Shown one piece after another: positions 25,776-34,413 of a stretch of 64,000 bases of DNA. A model generated the notes under the pieces. The model had not been told where the DNA came from, did no database searches, and saw nothing but the letters and a program-made list of their open reading frames with translations. The DNA lies in assembly GCA_009838035.1 (NCBI GenBank), contig VXSK01000002.1:124001-188000 (forward strand), written 5' to 3'. Each line of letters opens with the position of its first letter. The first letter of the stretch is position 1. The position numbers were made by a program, and so were the translations under genes. This DNA comes from Gammaproteobacteria bacterium. Lineage in GTDB: Bacteria > Pseudomonadota > Gammaproteobacteria > Steroidobacterales > Foliamicaceae.

Positions 25776-28694
25776 TCAGAAGCGGTAGATTCCACCGACA
25801 ACGATGCGTCTGTCGGGGAGTCCGACGAAACAAAGCGGCCCGCGTGTGCTGACGCAATGTTGATCAATACGCTCCTCGGTAAGGTTGACAACTTCAAGAC
25901 CAACGTCCAGATGATCGTTCACCGAGTAGTTGATGCTGGCATTCAGCTGACCTCTGTCGAGCGTATGGACCGGGAAGCTGAACGTGCTGCTGCCGCTCGT
26001 GTTGGCGCCGCCGCCGAAGTCCTGTGTGCGGAACGATTCACGCCACGTGTAGCGCGCCCTGGCGGACAGACCGTACTTCTCGTAGTAGATCGTGATGTTG
26101 TACGCGTCTTCGGAGAAGTCGAGCAGTCCGCGAGGAATGCAGACATCAGCGCCGAGAACCTGCCGGCCACGTCCCGACGTGCAGTCCACGATCGAACCAC
26201 CGCTGAAGTCCTGGTTGGTGTAGTTGAAAATGACACCGAAACCGGACGCCCAACCCAGACGATCCTCGAACCCTGAAAGGTCGTACTGGAAGGCAAACTC
26301 GAAACCGGACTGGGTGGTCGTTGACGGGTCGTTCGTCCAGGTCCGGTAGTCGACACACAATCCCAGCCTGTTGGGGTCGCCCAATACATTGGGTATGACC
26401 GTCGGGTTCCAGATGCCTCCGCCCGGGCAACTTGGGTCTGTTTCACGGGCAAGACCACTGGTGGAAGTTGGATCGTTAACCAGTAATGCGCCTTCGAAGA
26501 CCTGCCCGATGATGTCCGTGCGGTCCTTCGTGAAGTAACCGAGACTGACCAGCGCCGACTCGGCAAAGTACCACTCGACTGCCAGATCCAGCGAATCCAC
26601 TTCCTCGGGCTTGAGGTTGGGGTTGCCCTGATCGATGGCGGAATTTTCCTGATTGTCAGCCGCAAACGCAGTACTGATCCTGTTGAAACCCGGACGTCGG
26701 ATGTCCGCGCCATAGCCGAATCGAACGATCACGTCTTCGCTCACCTCGGCTGCCACATTCAATCGCGGAAGCAGGAAGTCGTACTTGCCCTTGGTTGACA
26801 CCAGCGACCTGTTGCCCGCGGCATCCTCAAAGCCATACGCCACTGAATCGACTTCAGTCTCGACATACCGCACGCCTACGTTGCCACGGAAAATACCGGC
26901 CTCGAAGTTCGCTTGCGCATACAGAGCGGTGGTCTCTTCGCCGACGTCATAGAACTGATTCCGATCGGATGCAAGTCTGGCGGTATCCGGGCTGACCGGA
27001 TCGTGCGCTACAACCGCCGCCTCCAGAATGGCCAGCGTGCCGTCCGGGTCGGAAAAGGCGCGATCCGGGTCAACAAGCAGGAAATCACGAATGAACAACG
27101 TCCTGCCGTCGCCCTTGTCAAAGTTACTGGGTCCCGGCACCAGCAATTCGGAGAACAGGACACCGTTGGGGCTGTCCACCATGCGGCTGAAGCCACCGAT
27201 CCGGTCCTGAATGCGGTTGAATCGACTTGAGGACTCGCCGTAGCGGAAACCAATATCGAGTGTGGTGATGCCGTTCCAATCCGCGTCCCAGGAGAAGTCC
27301 ATGCGAAGTGCATCTTCTTCGTTTTCGGTTGTATTGCGACCAATAATTACCTGGTCCAGAACGACATTGGCCGGGTTCAAAAGATCGGCCGGCGCCGGTG
27401 CAAAGGGTGAATCGAAATTAACGCCCCACGACAACGTGCCGCCGGACAAGTCATAGATGAACGGCACGCAGTTATCGTTGCTGCTCGCATCGAGAGGACA
27501 GTTCGGGTTTATGAAGTTCAGGGTCGTGCTCAGGTTGGGGTTGGAGGTGTCCGACGTTGTCATCGCGTACTCGGCGCTTACGGACCACCTCTCGCCATTC
27601 CAGTCACCACCGATCGCAATGATCTGACTATCGGTGACCCTGGAACCGGTATCGCTTGAGAAACGCAGGTTGGGATCGTCATCATCGTTGGCCAGGTCCG
27701 GTTCAAGCGTGCCCTGAAGCGCTGCCGGGAACCTGCCGGGACCGACGCCGAAATCAATCGTTTCATAGGCTGTGGGGACACTGAGGTTTCTCAGCGTGCT
27801 GACGCCGGACGCCTGAAGCCTGTAACTGTCCTGGCTTCGCTCCTGCTCGTTGACAACGACGTCGGCATGAAACTTCAGGTTGTCACTGGGCGCCCATTCG
27901 AAGGTCGACGCGAGATTGACGGTGTCGTAGTCGTAATTTTCCTGCTCCTGAACCAGGAACTGGATACCGAGAAATTCAGCCGGATCGACGGCGGCAGCCG
28001 GCGAAACGCGGTTGTCGCGGTCGGTACGAGGACGAAACGACACCGATTCCTGCTCAGTGACGCTGCCACTGATCACAAAACCGATTTCGCCCGCGTCCGT
28101 CGACCAATTGTCGCCAAATGCGCCTGAGAACCTTGGCGTCATGCTTTCGGAGCTGAGGCTGCTGTCTTCGTACTGAACCCTGACCGCGCCCAATGTGGCC
28201 GGCAGATCAAGCGGGCGTATCGTCTTGAGATTGATTGTGCCGCCGACAGAACCTTCGATGGTCCCGGCGTCAGGCGACTTGGTCACTTCGACCGCTGAAA
28301 TAATCGCCGGATTGACATCTTCGAAATTGATGCCGCTACGGCCGGAACCCGAATTTACGGTGGAAACGCCGTTGAATTCGACCCGGTTCGAATTGGTGCC
28401 GCGGATCTGAACGCCGGTGCCGACACCCGCCGTGCGGGTAATCTGGATACCGGTAATATTCTCAAGAACTTCCGCCAGGTTCTGATCGGGCAGCTTGCCG
28501 ATATCCTCCGCGATAATGACTTCAACCAGTTGGTCCGAGTCCCGTTTCTGGTCCACAGCGGCAGCCAGGGATCCGCGGATGCCCGTAACGACAATCTCTT
28601 CCAGGGGCTCGTCGTCCTGCGCGACGGCCGCAGTTGAAAAGACCAGCGTCATCGCGCCCAGCGCGAGCGCAGCGATACTGGGTTGATACTTCAT
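25776..28694 (-). CDS. TonB-dependent receptor, second uronate locus
   Basis: A 972-residue outer-membrane receptor of the large Xanthomonas/Caulobacter type: signal peptide ending TAAVAQ, the segment EEIVVTGIRGSLAAAVDQKR, then a plug domain with IAEDIGKLPDQNLAEVLENITGIQI and GTQI-like repeats, and a barrel whose last residues are GGIYRF. It should import an oligosaccharide. Its neighbours (hydratase, LacI regulator, kduI and the divergent beta-helix protein) suggest an unsaturated-uronate polymer other than alginate. A palindrome and a consensus -35 box lie upstream. The downstream genes probably share its transcript. Confidence 0.93.
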   Translation of the reverse strand: MKYQPSIAALALGAMTLVFSTAAVAQDDEPLEEIVVTGIRGSLAAAVDQKRDSDQLVEVIIAEDIGKLPDQNLAEVLENITGIQITRTAGVGTGVQIRGTNSNRVEFNGVSTVNSGSGRSGINFEDVNPAIISAVEVTKSPDAGTIEGSVGGTINLKTIRPLDLPATLGAVRVQYEDSSLSSESMTPRFSGAFGDNWSTDAGEIGFVISGSVTEQESVSFRPRTDRDNRVSPAAAVDPAEFLGIQFLVQEQENYDYDTVNLASTFEWAPSDNLKFHADVVVNEQERSQDSYRLQASGVSTLRNLSVPTAYETIDFGVGPGRFPAALQGTLEPDLANDDDDPNLRFSSDTGSRVTDSQIIAIGGDWNGERWSVSAEYAMTTSDTSNPNLSTTLNFINPNCPLDASSNDNCVPFIYDLSGGTLSWGVNFDSPFAPAPADLLNPANVVLDQVIIGRNTTENEEDALRMDFSWDADWNGITTLDIGFRYGESSSRFNRIQDRIGGFSRMVDSPNGVLFSELLVPGPSNFDKGDGRTLFIRDFLLVDPDRAFSDPDGTLAILEAAVVAHDPVSPDTARLASDRNQFYDVGEETTALYAQANFEAGIFRGNVGVRYVETEVDSVAYGFEDAAGNRSLVSTKGKYDFLLPRLNVAAEVSEDVIVRFGYGADIRRPGFNRISTAFAADNQENSAIDQGNPNLKPEEVDSLDLAVEWYFAESALVSLGYFTKDRTDIIGQVFEGALLVNDPTSTSGLARETDPSCPGGGIWNPTVIPNVLGDPNRLGLCVDYRTWTNDPSTTTQSGFEFAFQYDLSGFEDRLGWASGFGVIFNYTNQDFSGGSIVDCTSGRGRQVLGADVCIPRGLLDFSEDAYNITIYYEKYGLSARARYTWRESFRTQDFGGGANTSGSSTFSFPVHTLDRGQLNASINYSVNDHLDVGLEVVNLTEERIDQHCVSTRGPLCFVGLPDRRIVVGGIYRF

Positions 28695-28768
28695 TGATAT
28701 TGCTCCCCGGTGAGTGTCCTCACCCCGTAGTGGATAAACTGGTTCGACCGTATAAGGTACTCATTATT

Positions 28769-28778
28769 ACACCGGTGT
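28769..28778. promoter_or_regulatory. palindrome ACACCGGTGT in divergent receptor / beta-helix promoter region
   Basis: A ten-base perfect palindrome with central CG, a form common for LacI-family operators. It overlaps a TTGACA box (28781-28776, minus strand) that would serve the receptor gene. It differs from the palindrome at 24833, so another regulator may bind here. Confidence 0.5.
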
Positions 28779-28781
28779 CAA
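28776..28781 (-). promoter_or_regulatory. consensus -35 box for the TonB receptor
   Basis: TTGACA on the minus strand, 82 bases before the receptor start. The best -10 candidate (TACCTT, 16-base spacer) is poor, so the assignment rests on the -35 and the overlapping palindrome. Confidence 0.4.
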
Positions 28782-28824
28782 TACGTCCCACGTTCACGGC
28801 ATATCGGTGGCAAGCGATTGAAGT

Positions 28825-28853
28825 TTGCCAGCCGGATTTTGTCTTGCTAGTAT
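28825..28853 (+). promoter_or_regulatory. putative promoter of the beta-helix protein gene
   Basis: TTGCCA (28825-28830), a 17-base spacer and TAGTAT (28848-28853). If used, the leader before the ATG at 28870 would be only about ten bases. Confidence 0.45.
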
Positions 28854-28869
28854 TTGTTCCGGAAAAGCA

Positions 28870-30594
28870 ATGAACCACAGCCGCCGCTCATTCCTCGGTA
28901 ACAAATGCATGATATATAGGAACTTATTCCCGACGCTCGGCATGTCAGTCCTGTTTCTCTATTCGCCGATCCTGGTTGCGGATCAGTCGAAGGGAGAGCT
29001 TCCTGCCTTATTGTCCACAAAGACAATAAGGCAGGACAATTACTTGCCTGATTTTTCCTTTGCGGGGTACGGGAACGGCCTGGCCGCGATACCGGACGCA
29101 TCCGGGACCGTGGTCAGGGTTGACGATTTCGGCGCTTCGTCCAATGACGAGGCAGACGACACTAAAGCAGTCCTGGCTGCGATATCGCATGCACATGACG
29201 TAGCCGGCCCCGTGATCGTACGGTTTTCGGCCGGACGATATATTGTCTCCGAAGTACTGCGAATCGAGCGCTCGGATTTTGTCTTGCAGGGCGCAGGTTC
29301 CGGCTCAGGCGGCACCGTCCTTCACTTTCCCCGCCCGCTGAAACAAGTCGACCGAAGTACGTCACTGGACGAACTCAGACAGTACCTTGTGCAGCTCGAC
29401 AAGCGCGAGGTAGATCCGGGCAGGAATCTCAATGACTATTTCTCCGAGTATTCATGGAGTGGTGGTTTCATCTGGATACAGAAGCCGGGCGTGCGTGAAG
29501 CGCCTTACCTGGTCGAATACGACCCGAAGATCGAAAAACTGGCGGATATTGAGGCCGGCGCAAGAGGCTCCCGGACCATCGCGCTTTCCTCGACAGCCGG
29601 TATCGACGAAGGCGACATCATTCAGTTGCAGTGGATCAACCGCACCGGACGCGACGCCGGAATCATCAAGTCACTCTACGGCGCCGAATATGAAAGCGCG
29701 GGCTCTCATCACTGGTCGTTTCCGGAGCGACCGCTCGTTCGCCAGGCATCCCGGGTGCTAACGGTCAATGGCCGCAACGTGCAGCTGGCCGACCCGCTGT
29801 TGCACGATGCGAATGACACGATTCCTGCACAGGTCGCAGCTTGGGATGGCTTGCAGCACGTTGGAATCGAAGACCTCGGACTCGAGTTTCCCGATTCTCC
29901 GTTCTTCGGCCACCACCTGGAGCGCGGCTACAACGGAATCTACTTCACCAGCTCGTTCGACTCCTGGGCGAGGAACATCCGCATTACCAACGCCGACAGC
30001 GGCATCCTGAGCTACAACAGCGCCAACCTGACTTTCAGGGACGTAATTACCGACGGCGCCCGGCGCGCTCACTACGCCGTGCATATGGGCAACGTGCATA
30101 ACGTGCTGGCGGAGAACATTACGATCATGAACCCGGTTCTGCATTCGTTGTCCTTCAACACCCAGGCAACGAAGTGCGTCTTCAGGAACGCGGAGGTTTT
30201 CGTCAACCCGGCGCTCGACCAGCATGCCGGTGCCAATCATCAAAACCTGTTCGACAACGTCACCCTGCACATTAAGGCAGTCCGAAGCGACGATGGGCCG
30301 GTCGTTCCGGTGTTTGACGGCGGTGGCGCCGGGTACTGGCAGCCCGGTCATGGCGGATTCAATACCACCTGGAACCTGCGTGTCCTGGTAACGGGTGGCG
30401 CATTCGCAGATGAAATCGTTACGGTACAGGGCCTGGACGAAGGACCGATGGCCCGAATAGTCGGTCTGCACGGAAATCGGGAATTCAAATTGGATTACCG
30501 GCCCACGCCGTATGTCGAAATGCTCAACGAACCGCTCGAATCGGTCCCCTCCCTCTACGATTATCAAAGGCATCAACGCCTTGACGACGATTAG
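28870..30594 (+). CDS. Tat-exported beta-helix protein, candidate polysaccharide lyase
   Basis: A 574-residue protein. The N-terminus NHSRRSFLGN followed by a hydrophobic stretch to LVADQ looks like a twin-arginine signal. The mature protein starts with VVRVDDFGASSNDEADDTKAV, the entry segment of Pectate_lyase_3-type right-handed beta-helices, and continues with helix-like repeats (NGIYFTSSFDSWARNIRI, ADSGILSYNSANLTFRDV, NVHNVLAENITI). I cannot place it in a named PL or GH family, and no catalytic set is certain. Its place opposite a TonB receptor and near kduI suggests it cleaves a uronate polymer. The ATG at 28870 has GGAAAAG before it. An ATG at 28909 would lose the SRR motif. A 15-base perfect inverted repeat lies in codons 44-56. 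Confidence 0.7.
   Translation: MNHSRRSFLGNKCMIYRNLFPTLGMSVLFLYSPILVADQSKGELPALLSTKTIRQDNYLPDFSFAGYGNGLAAIPDASGTVVRVDDFGASSNDEADDTKAVLAAISHAHDVAGPVIVRFSAGRYIVSEVLRIERSDFVLQGAGSGSGGTVLHFPRPLKQVDRSTSLDELRQYLVQLDKREVDPGRNLNDYFSEYSWSGGFIWIQKPGVREAPYLVEYDPKIEKLADIEAGARGSRTIALSSTAGIDEGDIIQLQWINRTGRDAGIIKSLYGAEYESAGSHHWSFPERPLVRQASRVLTVNGRNVQLADPLLHDANDTIPAQVAAWDGLQHVGIEDLGLEFPDSPFFGHHLERGYNGIYFTSSFDSWARNIRITNADSGILSYNSANLTFRDVITDGARRAHYAVHMGNVHNVLAENITIMNPVLHSLSFNTQATKCVFRNAEVFVNPALDQHAGANHQNLFDNVTLHIKAVRSDDGPVVPVFDGGGAGYWQPGHGGFNTTWNLRVLVTGGAFADEIVTVQGLDEGPMARIVGLHGNREFKLDYRPTPYVEMLNEPLESVPSLYDYQRHQRLDDD
29001..29036. repeat. perfect 15-base inverted repeat inside a coding region
   Basis: Arms 29001-29015 and 29022-29036 are exact reverse complements (TCCTGCCTTATTGTC and GACAATAAGGCAGGA) with loop CACAAA. 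It lies just after the signal-peptide codons of the beta-helix protein and would form a stable mRNA hairpin. Confidence 0.85.
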
Positions 30595-30630
30595 GTGCAA
30601 TTTGCGCTGATCCTGGGTTGACGCACATCC

Positions 30631-30636
30631 TATAAT
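30631..30636 (+). promoter_or_regulatory. consensus -10 box before the ABC exporter
   Basis: A perfect TATAAT 26 bases before the start of the ABC ATPase gene. No good -35 is found at 16-18 bases; TTGACG lies too close. Confidence 0.4.
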
Positions 30637-30662
30637 CGGGCGAGCGTGGAGGAGGGTGCGCT

Positions 30663-31400
30663 TTGCTGCAGGCTGCGAAACTTACGAAGAGCTACGGCGA
30701 TATTGAAGCCCTCAAGGGTCTGGACATGACCGTGGAGGGCGGCGACATCTATTGCCTGCTGGGCGCCAACGGCGCCGGCAAGACGACCACGATCAGCCTG
30801 TTTCTGAACTTCATCCGGCCGGACGGAGGCACGGCGACGGTGTGCGGTCTGGACGTAACCGAACAGCCGCTGGAAACCAAGAAGCTGCTCGCCTACATTC
30901 CCGAGCAGGTGATGCTCTACGGGAACCTGACGGCGCTGGAGAACCTGCGCTATTTTTCCCAGTTGGGTGGGCACGATTACTCGCAGGAGGAGTACCGCGA
31001 CTTCCTGCGGCGCGTGGGTCTCGAAGAGGAGGCCGTGGAGCGCAGGGTAAAGACCTACTCGAAGGGAATGCGCCAGAAGGTCGGCGTGGCCATCGCCCTG
31101 GCAAAACAGGCCCGCGCGCTGTTGCTGGACGAACCGACGGCCGGCCTGGATCCCAAGGCCAGCAACGAATTCTCGGAGCTGTTGCTGAATCTCAAATCGG
31201 ACGGCGCCGCGATCCTGATGGCCACTCACGATCTGTTCCGGGCCAAGGAAACCGGCACGCGCATCGGCATCATGAAGGAAGGACGCCTGGTCGATGAACT
31301 CAGCACGGGCGAGGTATCCCACGCCGACGTGGAGAAAATCTATCTCCAGCACATGCACGCCGGCGGACACTACGCGCAGGAGGGCGCCGGTTCCGCCTGA
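30663..31400 (+). CDS. ABC transporter ATP-binding protein
   Basis: A 245-residue ABC ATPase with Walker A GANGAGKTT, signature YSKGMRQKV, Walker B ALLLDEPTAGLDP and H-loop MATHDLFRA. It is of the CcmA/ABC-2 exporter type that powers separate membrane subunits. The start is TTG at 30663 after GGAGGAGGG at 30647-30655. Two ABC-2-type permease genes follow closely, so the three form an export system. The substrate is not evident. Confidence 0.92.
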   Translation: MLQAAKLTKSYGDIEALKGLDMTVEGGDIYCLLGANGAGKTTTISLFLNFIRPDGGTATVCGLDVTEQPLETKKLLAYIPEQVMLYGNLTALENLRYFSQLGGHDYSQEEYRDFLRRVGLEEEAVERRVKTYSKGMRQKVGVAIALAKQARALLLDEPTAGLDPKASNEFSELLLNLKSDGAAILMATHDLFRAKETGTRIGIMKEGRLVDELSTGEVSHADVEKIYLQHMHAGGHYAQEGAGSA

Positions 31401-31416
31401 CCAAGAGGTAAAGCTT

Positions 31417-32853
31417 ATGATCGCTTCCATTGCACGCAAGGAATTCTCCGAAATCGTGCGCGACGGGCGGTTCAAATGGACCGCCGGCATCATGGCGCTG
31501 CTGCTGCTGACGGCCCTGGCCGCCGGCTACCAGAAATACAGCGCTTACATGGATATGCAGCGCCTTGCCCAGGACCAGACCAACTACCAGTGGTTCAACC
31601 AGGGCGACAAGAACCCGCATTCGGGGGCGCACTACGGCAACTACGCATTCAAGCCGGCCGGCCCGCTTGCCTTCTTCGACAACGGCGTCAACAACTACGC
31701 CGGAACCGCGCTGTTCATGGAAGCACACAAGCAGAACTTCGCAATTGGCCGGCCCGCGACCGACCAGAGTTCCATCGGGCGCTTCGGCGACCTGAGCGGC
31801 GCCATGATCCTGCGGCTGCTGATGCCGCTTCTGATCATCTTTCTCGGATTCACGGCCTTTTCCGGCGAACGCGAGAGCGGAACCTTGCGCCAGGTGCTGA
31901 GCATGAGCGTAGGCAATCGCCAGTTGCTCTGGGGCAAGGCGTTGGGAATCGGTACGGCGGTAGTTCTGGTCGTCGGCGCCTGCGTGCTGATCGGCGGCCT
32001 GGCGTTGTCGCTCACCGGACTGCACGCGGAAGGCGAGTCGCTCGGTCTGCGGGTAGCGCTCATGGCGGCGTCCTATCTTCTCTACGCGGCGATCTTCCTG
32101 TTCCTGACGCTTGCGGTGTCCGCCTGGGCGAAGAACGCCCGCACCGCGCTCATGATCCTGGTCGGTTTCTGGGCTTTCGTCGGGTTCCTGGCGCCCAAGG
32201 CAGCCAGCGAAATCTCCAAGGTCGTGCACCCGACCCCCGCCTTCGGCCAGTGGATGGCCGACATGCGCGGTCACCAGATGCGCGGCATCGACGGAGTGCC
32301 GCCGTTCGTGCGCTTCGAGCAGGAATCCCAGGCGATCTTTGCCGAGTACGGAGCGGAGACGGTCGCGGAGCTTCCCGTCTATGTCGGCGCCCTTCGGCTG
32401 CAGAAATTCGAGGAATACGACTTCCCCGTATTCGAGGAGCATTACGGCCGGCTGCGCGATTCCTACATCGATCAGCGCCGCCTGCAGGACCGTCTGGGCG
32501 TGATTGCGCCCACGCTGCCCCTGCGTTCGCTCTCGATGGCCCTGGCGGGAACCGATCTCATCCGGCACATCGACTTTGCCGACGCCGCCGAGACTTACCG
32601 GCGCGACATGGTGACCCGGATCAACGCCTACCTCGGCGAGGCGGCCGCCAGCATGAATACCGGCGGCGGCGGCGTCCTGGTTTCGGATCAGGAGGTTTTC
32701 GGGATCGTTCCGCCATTCGAATTCAGATCGCAGGGGTTGGGAGCAACGCTGGATGAGCACGGCGGCAATCTCATCGCTCTCGTGGTCTGGCTGCTGGCAT
32801 CGCTGGGACTGGCGCTGTGGGCGGTACGGCGCCTCAGGGTGGAGCAAGACTGA
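31417..32853 (+). CDS. ABC-2-type permease (DUF3526-like), first subunit
   Basis: A 478-residue membrane protein. One N-terminal membrane helix follows IARKEFSEIVRDGRFKW. A large extracytoplasmic segment (about residues 40-130) precedes several helices with the motif FSGERESGTLRQVLSMSV, characteristic of ABC-2 permeases that couple to the ATPase. A second soluble region and a final helix before the C-terminus fit the DUF3526-type architecture. It starts 16 bases after the ATPase gene and overlaps the next permease (TGATG). The long antisense open frame over this gene is a composition artefact. Confidence 0.87.
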   Translation: MIASIARKEFSEIVRDGRFKWTAGIMALLLLTALAAGYQKYSAYMDMQRLAQDQTNYQWFNQGDKNPHSGAHYGNYAFKPAGPLAFFDNGVNNYAGTALFMEAHKQNFAIGRPATDQSSIGRFGDLSGAMILRLLMPLLIIFLGFTAFSGERESGTLRQVLSMSVGNRQLLWGKALGIGTAVVLVVGACVLIGGLALSLTGLHAEGESLGLRVALMAASYLLYAAIFLFLTLAVSAWAKNARTALMILVGFWAFVGFLAPKAASEISKVVHPTPAFGQWMADMRGHQMRGIDGVPPFVRFEQESQAIFAEYGAETVAELPVYVGALRLQKFEEYDFPVFEEHYGRLRDSYIDQRRLQDRLGVIAPTLPLRSLSMALAGTDLIRHIDFADAAETYRRDMVTRINAYLGEAAASMNTGGGGVLVSDQEVFGIVPPFEFRSQGLGATLDEHGGNLIALVVWLLASLGLALWAVRRLRVEQD

Positions 32854-34331
32854 TGAAACGAATAATCATTTCGCACGAGGTGCGTCAACTCTTTCGTTCC
32901 GGGGCGTTTCGCGCGCTGCTGCTACTGGTCGCGGGAGCGATAGCGTTTGCCGCCTTTTCCGGCCAGCGTTCCATCGACCGCCAGGTTGAAGGTGCGATGG
33001 CGGCCACCGCGTTCGAGGACGCCCAGCGCGCAAAAATGCGGGCCGATACCGAAGCGTACGAAGCGCGGTTGGCCGCGCAAGGGGGCGAATACGAGTTCGC
33101 CGGGGCGCGGCACGCGCCGGGCGCGGGCCCTCCGCAGGGCACCAATGCCGGTGTGGTCGGAGCGCAAACGGCCAAGTACCTCACCTTGCCTCCCACCGGA
33201 CTGGCGTCGTTCGCGGTCGGCCAGAGCGACATTCAGCTCAACTACGTGCCGGTTTCGATGAACCCCACGCACACCACGACGAACAACCTCGAACTCGAGA
33301 ACCCGCTGAACCTGATGACGGGCTCGTTCGATATCGCCTTCGTCCTGATCTTTCTGCTGCCGATCTTCATTCTGGCGATCAGCTACGACCTGCTCTCCAG
33401 CGAAAAGGAAAGGGGCACGCTGGCGATGATCCTGGCGCACCCGATATCGTTGAAGGAGCTGCTGGCGTCGAAGATCATTGCCCGCGCGGGCGTCCTGGTC
33501 GCGAGCATATTGGGGCTGGGTCTCGTTGCGCTGTTCGCGGTCGGCGCCAACCTGGATTCGGCCGATACCTGGGCGCGATTCGGTCTGTGGATCACTGCCA
33601 CGCTCCTGTATTCACTGTTCTGGTTCGCGATGGCGGTCATGGTCAACGTGTACGGCAGGAACTCGGCCGCCAACGGCATTGCCCTGGCGGGCACCTGGCT
33701 GGCACTGGTCGTGGTTCTGCCGACACTCGTGAGCCTGCTCGCGACGACGATCTATCCCGCGCCGTCACGAATGGAATTGACTGTTGCCGCCCGGGACGCG
33801 CAGACCGCGGCCGAAAAAACCTATATGGCCCGGCTGGACGAGTATTACTACGACCACCTGGAGTTCATTCCGGAAGGCGACGAGCGCGCGACCGACTTCC
33901 TGACCGTGGCGATGGCCAACCGCAACGCGATCGAGAAGGCGGTGCGGCCACTGTACGACGAGTTCCAGGGCCAGCTGAACCGCCAGGAAAGCCTGGTGCA
34001 GCGGTTCCAGTTCATTTCGCCCGCGATCATGATGCAGTTGGCTTTGAACGAAGTCTCAGGCACCAGCGCGAACCGTTACGAGCACTTCCTCAACCAGGCG
34101 TACGACTTTCACGCGCGCTGGGGCGAGTACTTCAGCGTCAAGTTCCTCCAGCGGGATCCGCTCACGCCCGCCGACTACGACCGGTTCCCGGCGTTCGAGT
34201 ACCGGGAGGAGCCGTTCGGCGCGGTGCTGATGCGCCTGGTCCCGTCTCTTCTGGGAATGATCGTGCTGCTAACCGGTGCGCTCCTGATACCGTTCCTGCG
34301 GTTACGGCGCTACCAGGTCGCCACCTCCTGA
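32853..34331 (+). CDS. ABC-2-type permease (DUF3526-like), second subunit
   Basis: A 492-residue paralogue of the preceding permease with the same plan: N-terminal HEVRQLFRSGAF helix, a soluble segment, then DLLSSEKERGTLAMILAHPIS, the ABC-2 coupling motif, and further helices. Its start codon shares one base with the upstream stop, so translation is coupled and a heterodimeric permease is likely. It ends before a hairpin facing the convergent TonB receptor gene. Confidence 0.87.
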   Translation: MKRIIISHEVRQLFRSGAFRALLLLVAGAIAFAAFSGQRSIDRQVEGAMAATAFEDAQRAKMRADTEAYEARLAAQGGEYEFAGARHAPGAGPPQGTNAGVVGAQTAKYLTLPPTGLASFAVGQSDIQLNYVPVSMNPTHTTTNNLELENPLNLMTGSFDIAFVLIFLLPIFILAISYDLLSSEKERGTLAMILAHPISLKELLASKIIARAGVLVASILGLGLVALFAVGANLDSADTWARFGLWITATLLYSLFWFAMAVMVNVYGRNSAANGIALAGTWLALVVVLPTLVSLLATTIYPAPSRMELTVAARDAQTAAEKTYMARLDEYYYDHLEFIPEGDERATDFLTVAMANRNAIEKAVRPLYDEFQGQLNRQESLVQRFQFISPAIMMQLALNEVSGTSANRYEHFLNQAYDFHARWGEYFSVKFLQRDPLTPADYDRFPAFEYREEPFGAVLMRLVPSLLGMIVLLTGALLIPFLRLRRYQVATS

Positions 34332-34337
34332 CCCGGG

Positions 34338-34358
34338 CGCGAGGGCATGACCCTCGCG
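34338..34358. terminator. hairpin between ABC permease and convergent TonB receptor
   Basis: An eight-base perfect stem CGCGAGGG / CCCTCGCG with loop CATGA. It belongs to the repeat block 34335-34383 that resembles 3199-3247. Confidence 0.6.
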
Positions 34359-34413
34359 GCGTCCGGCCCTCCGAGAAGGCAGGACGCACCGGCGAAAATC
34401 CCCCGGCTGATGG

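Noticed and set aside
31300..32847. Minus-strand open frame of about 515 codons opposite the first ABC permease
   Set aside because: Low-complexity antisense translation; the plus-strand permease fits its operon.
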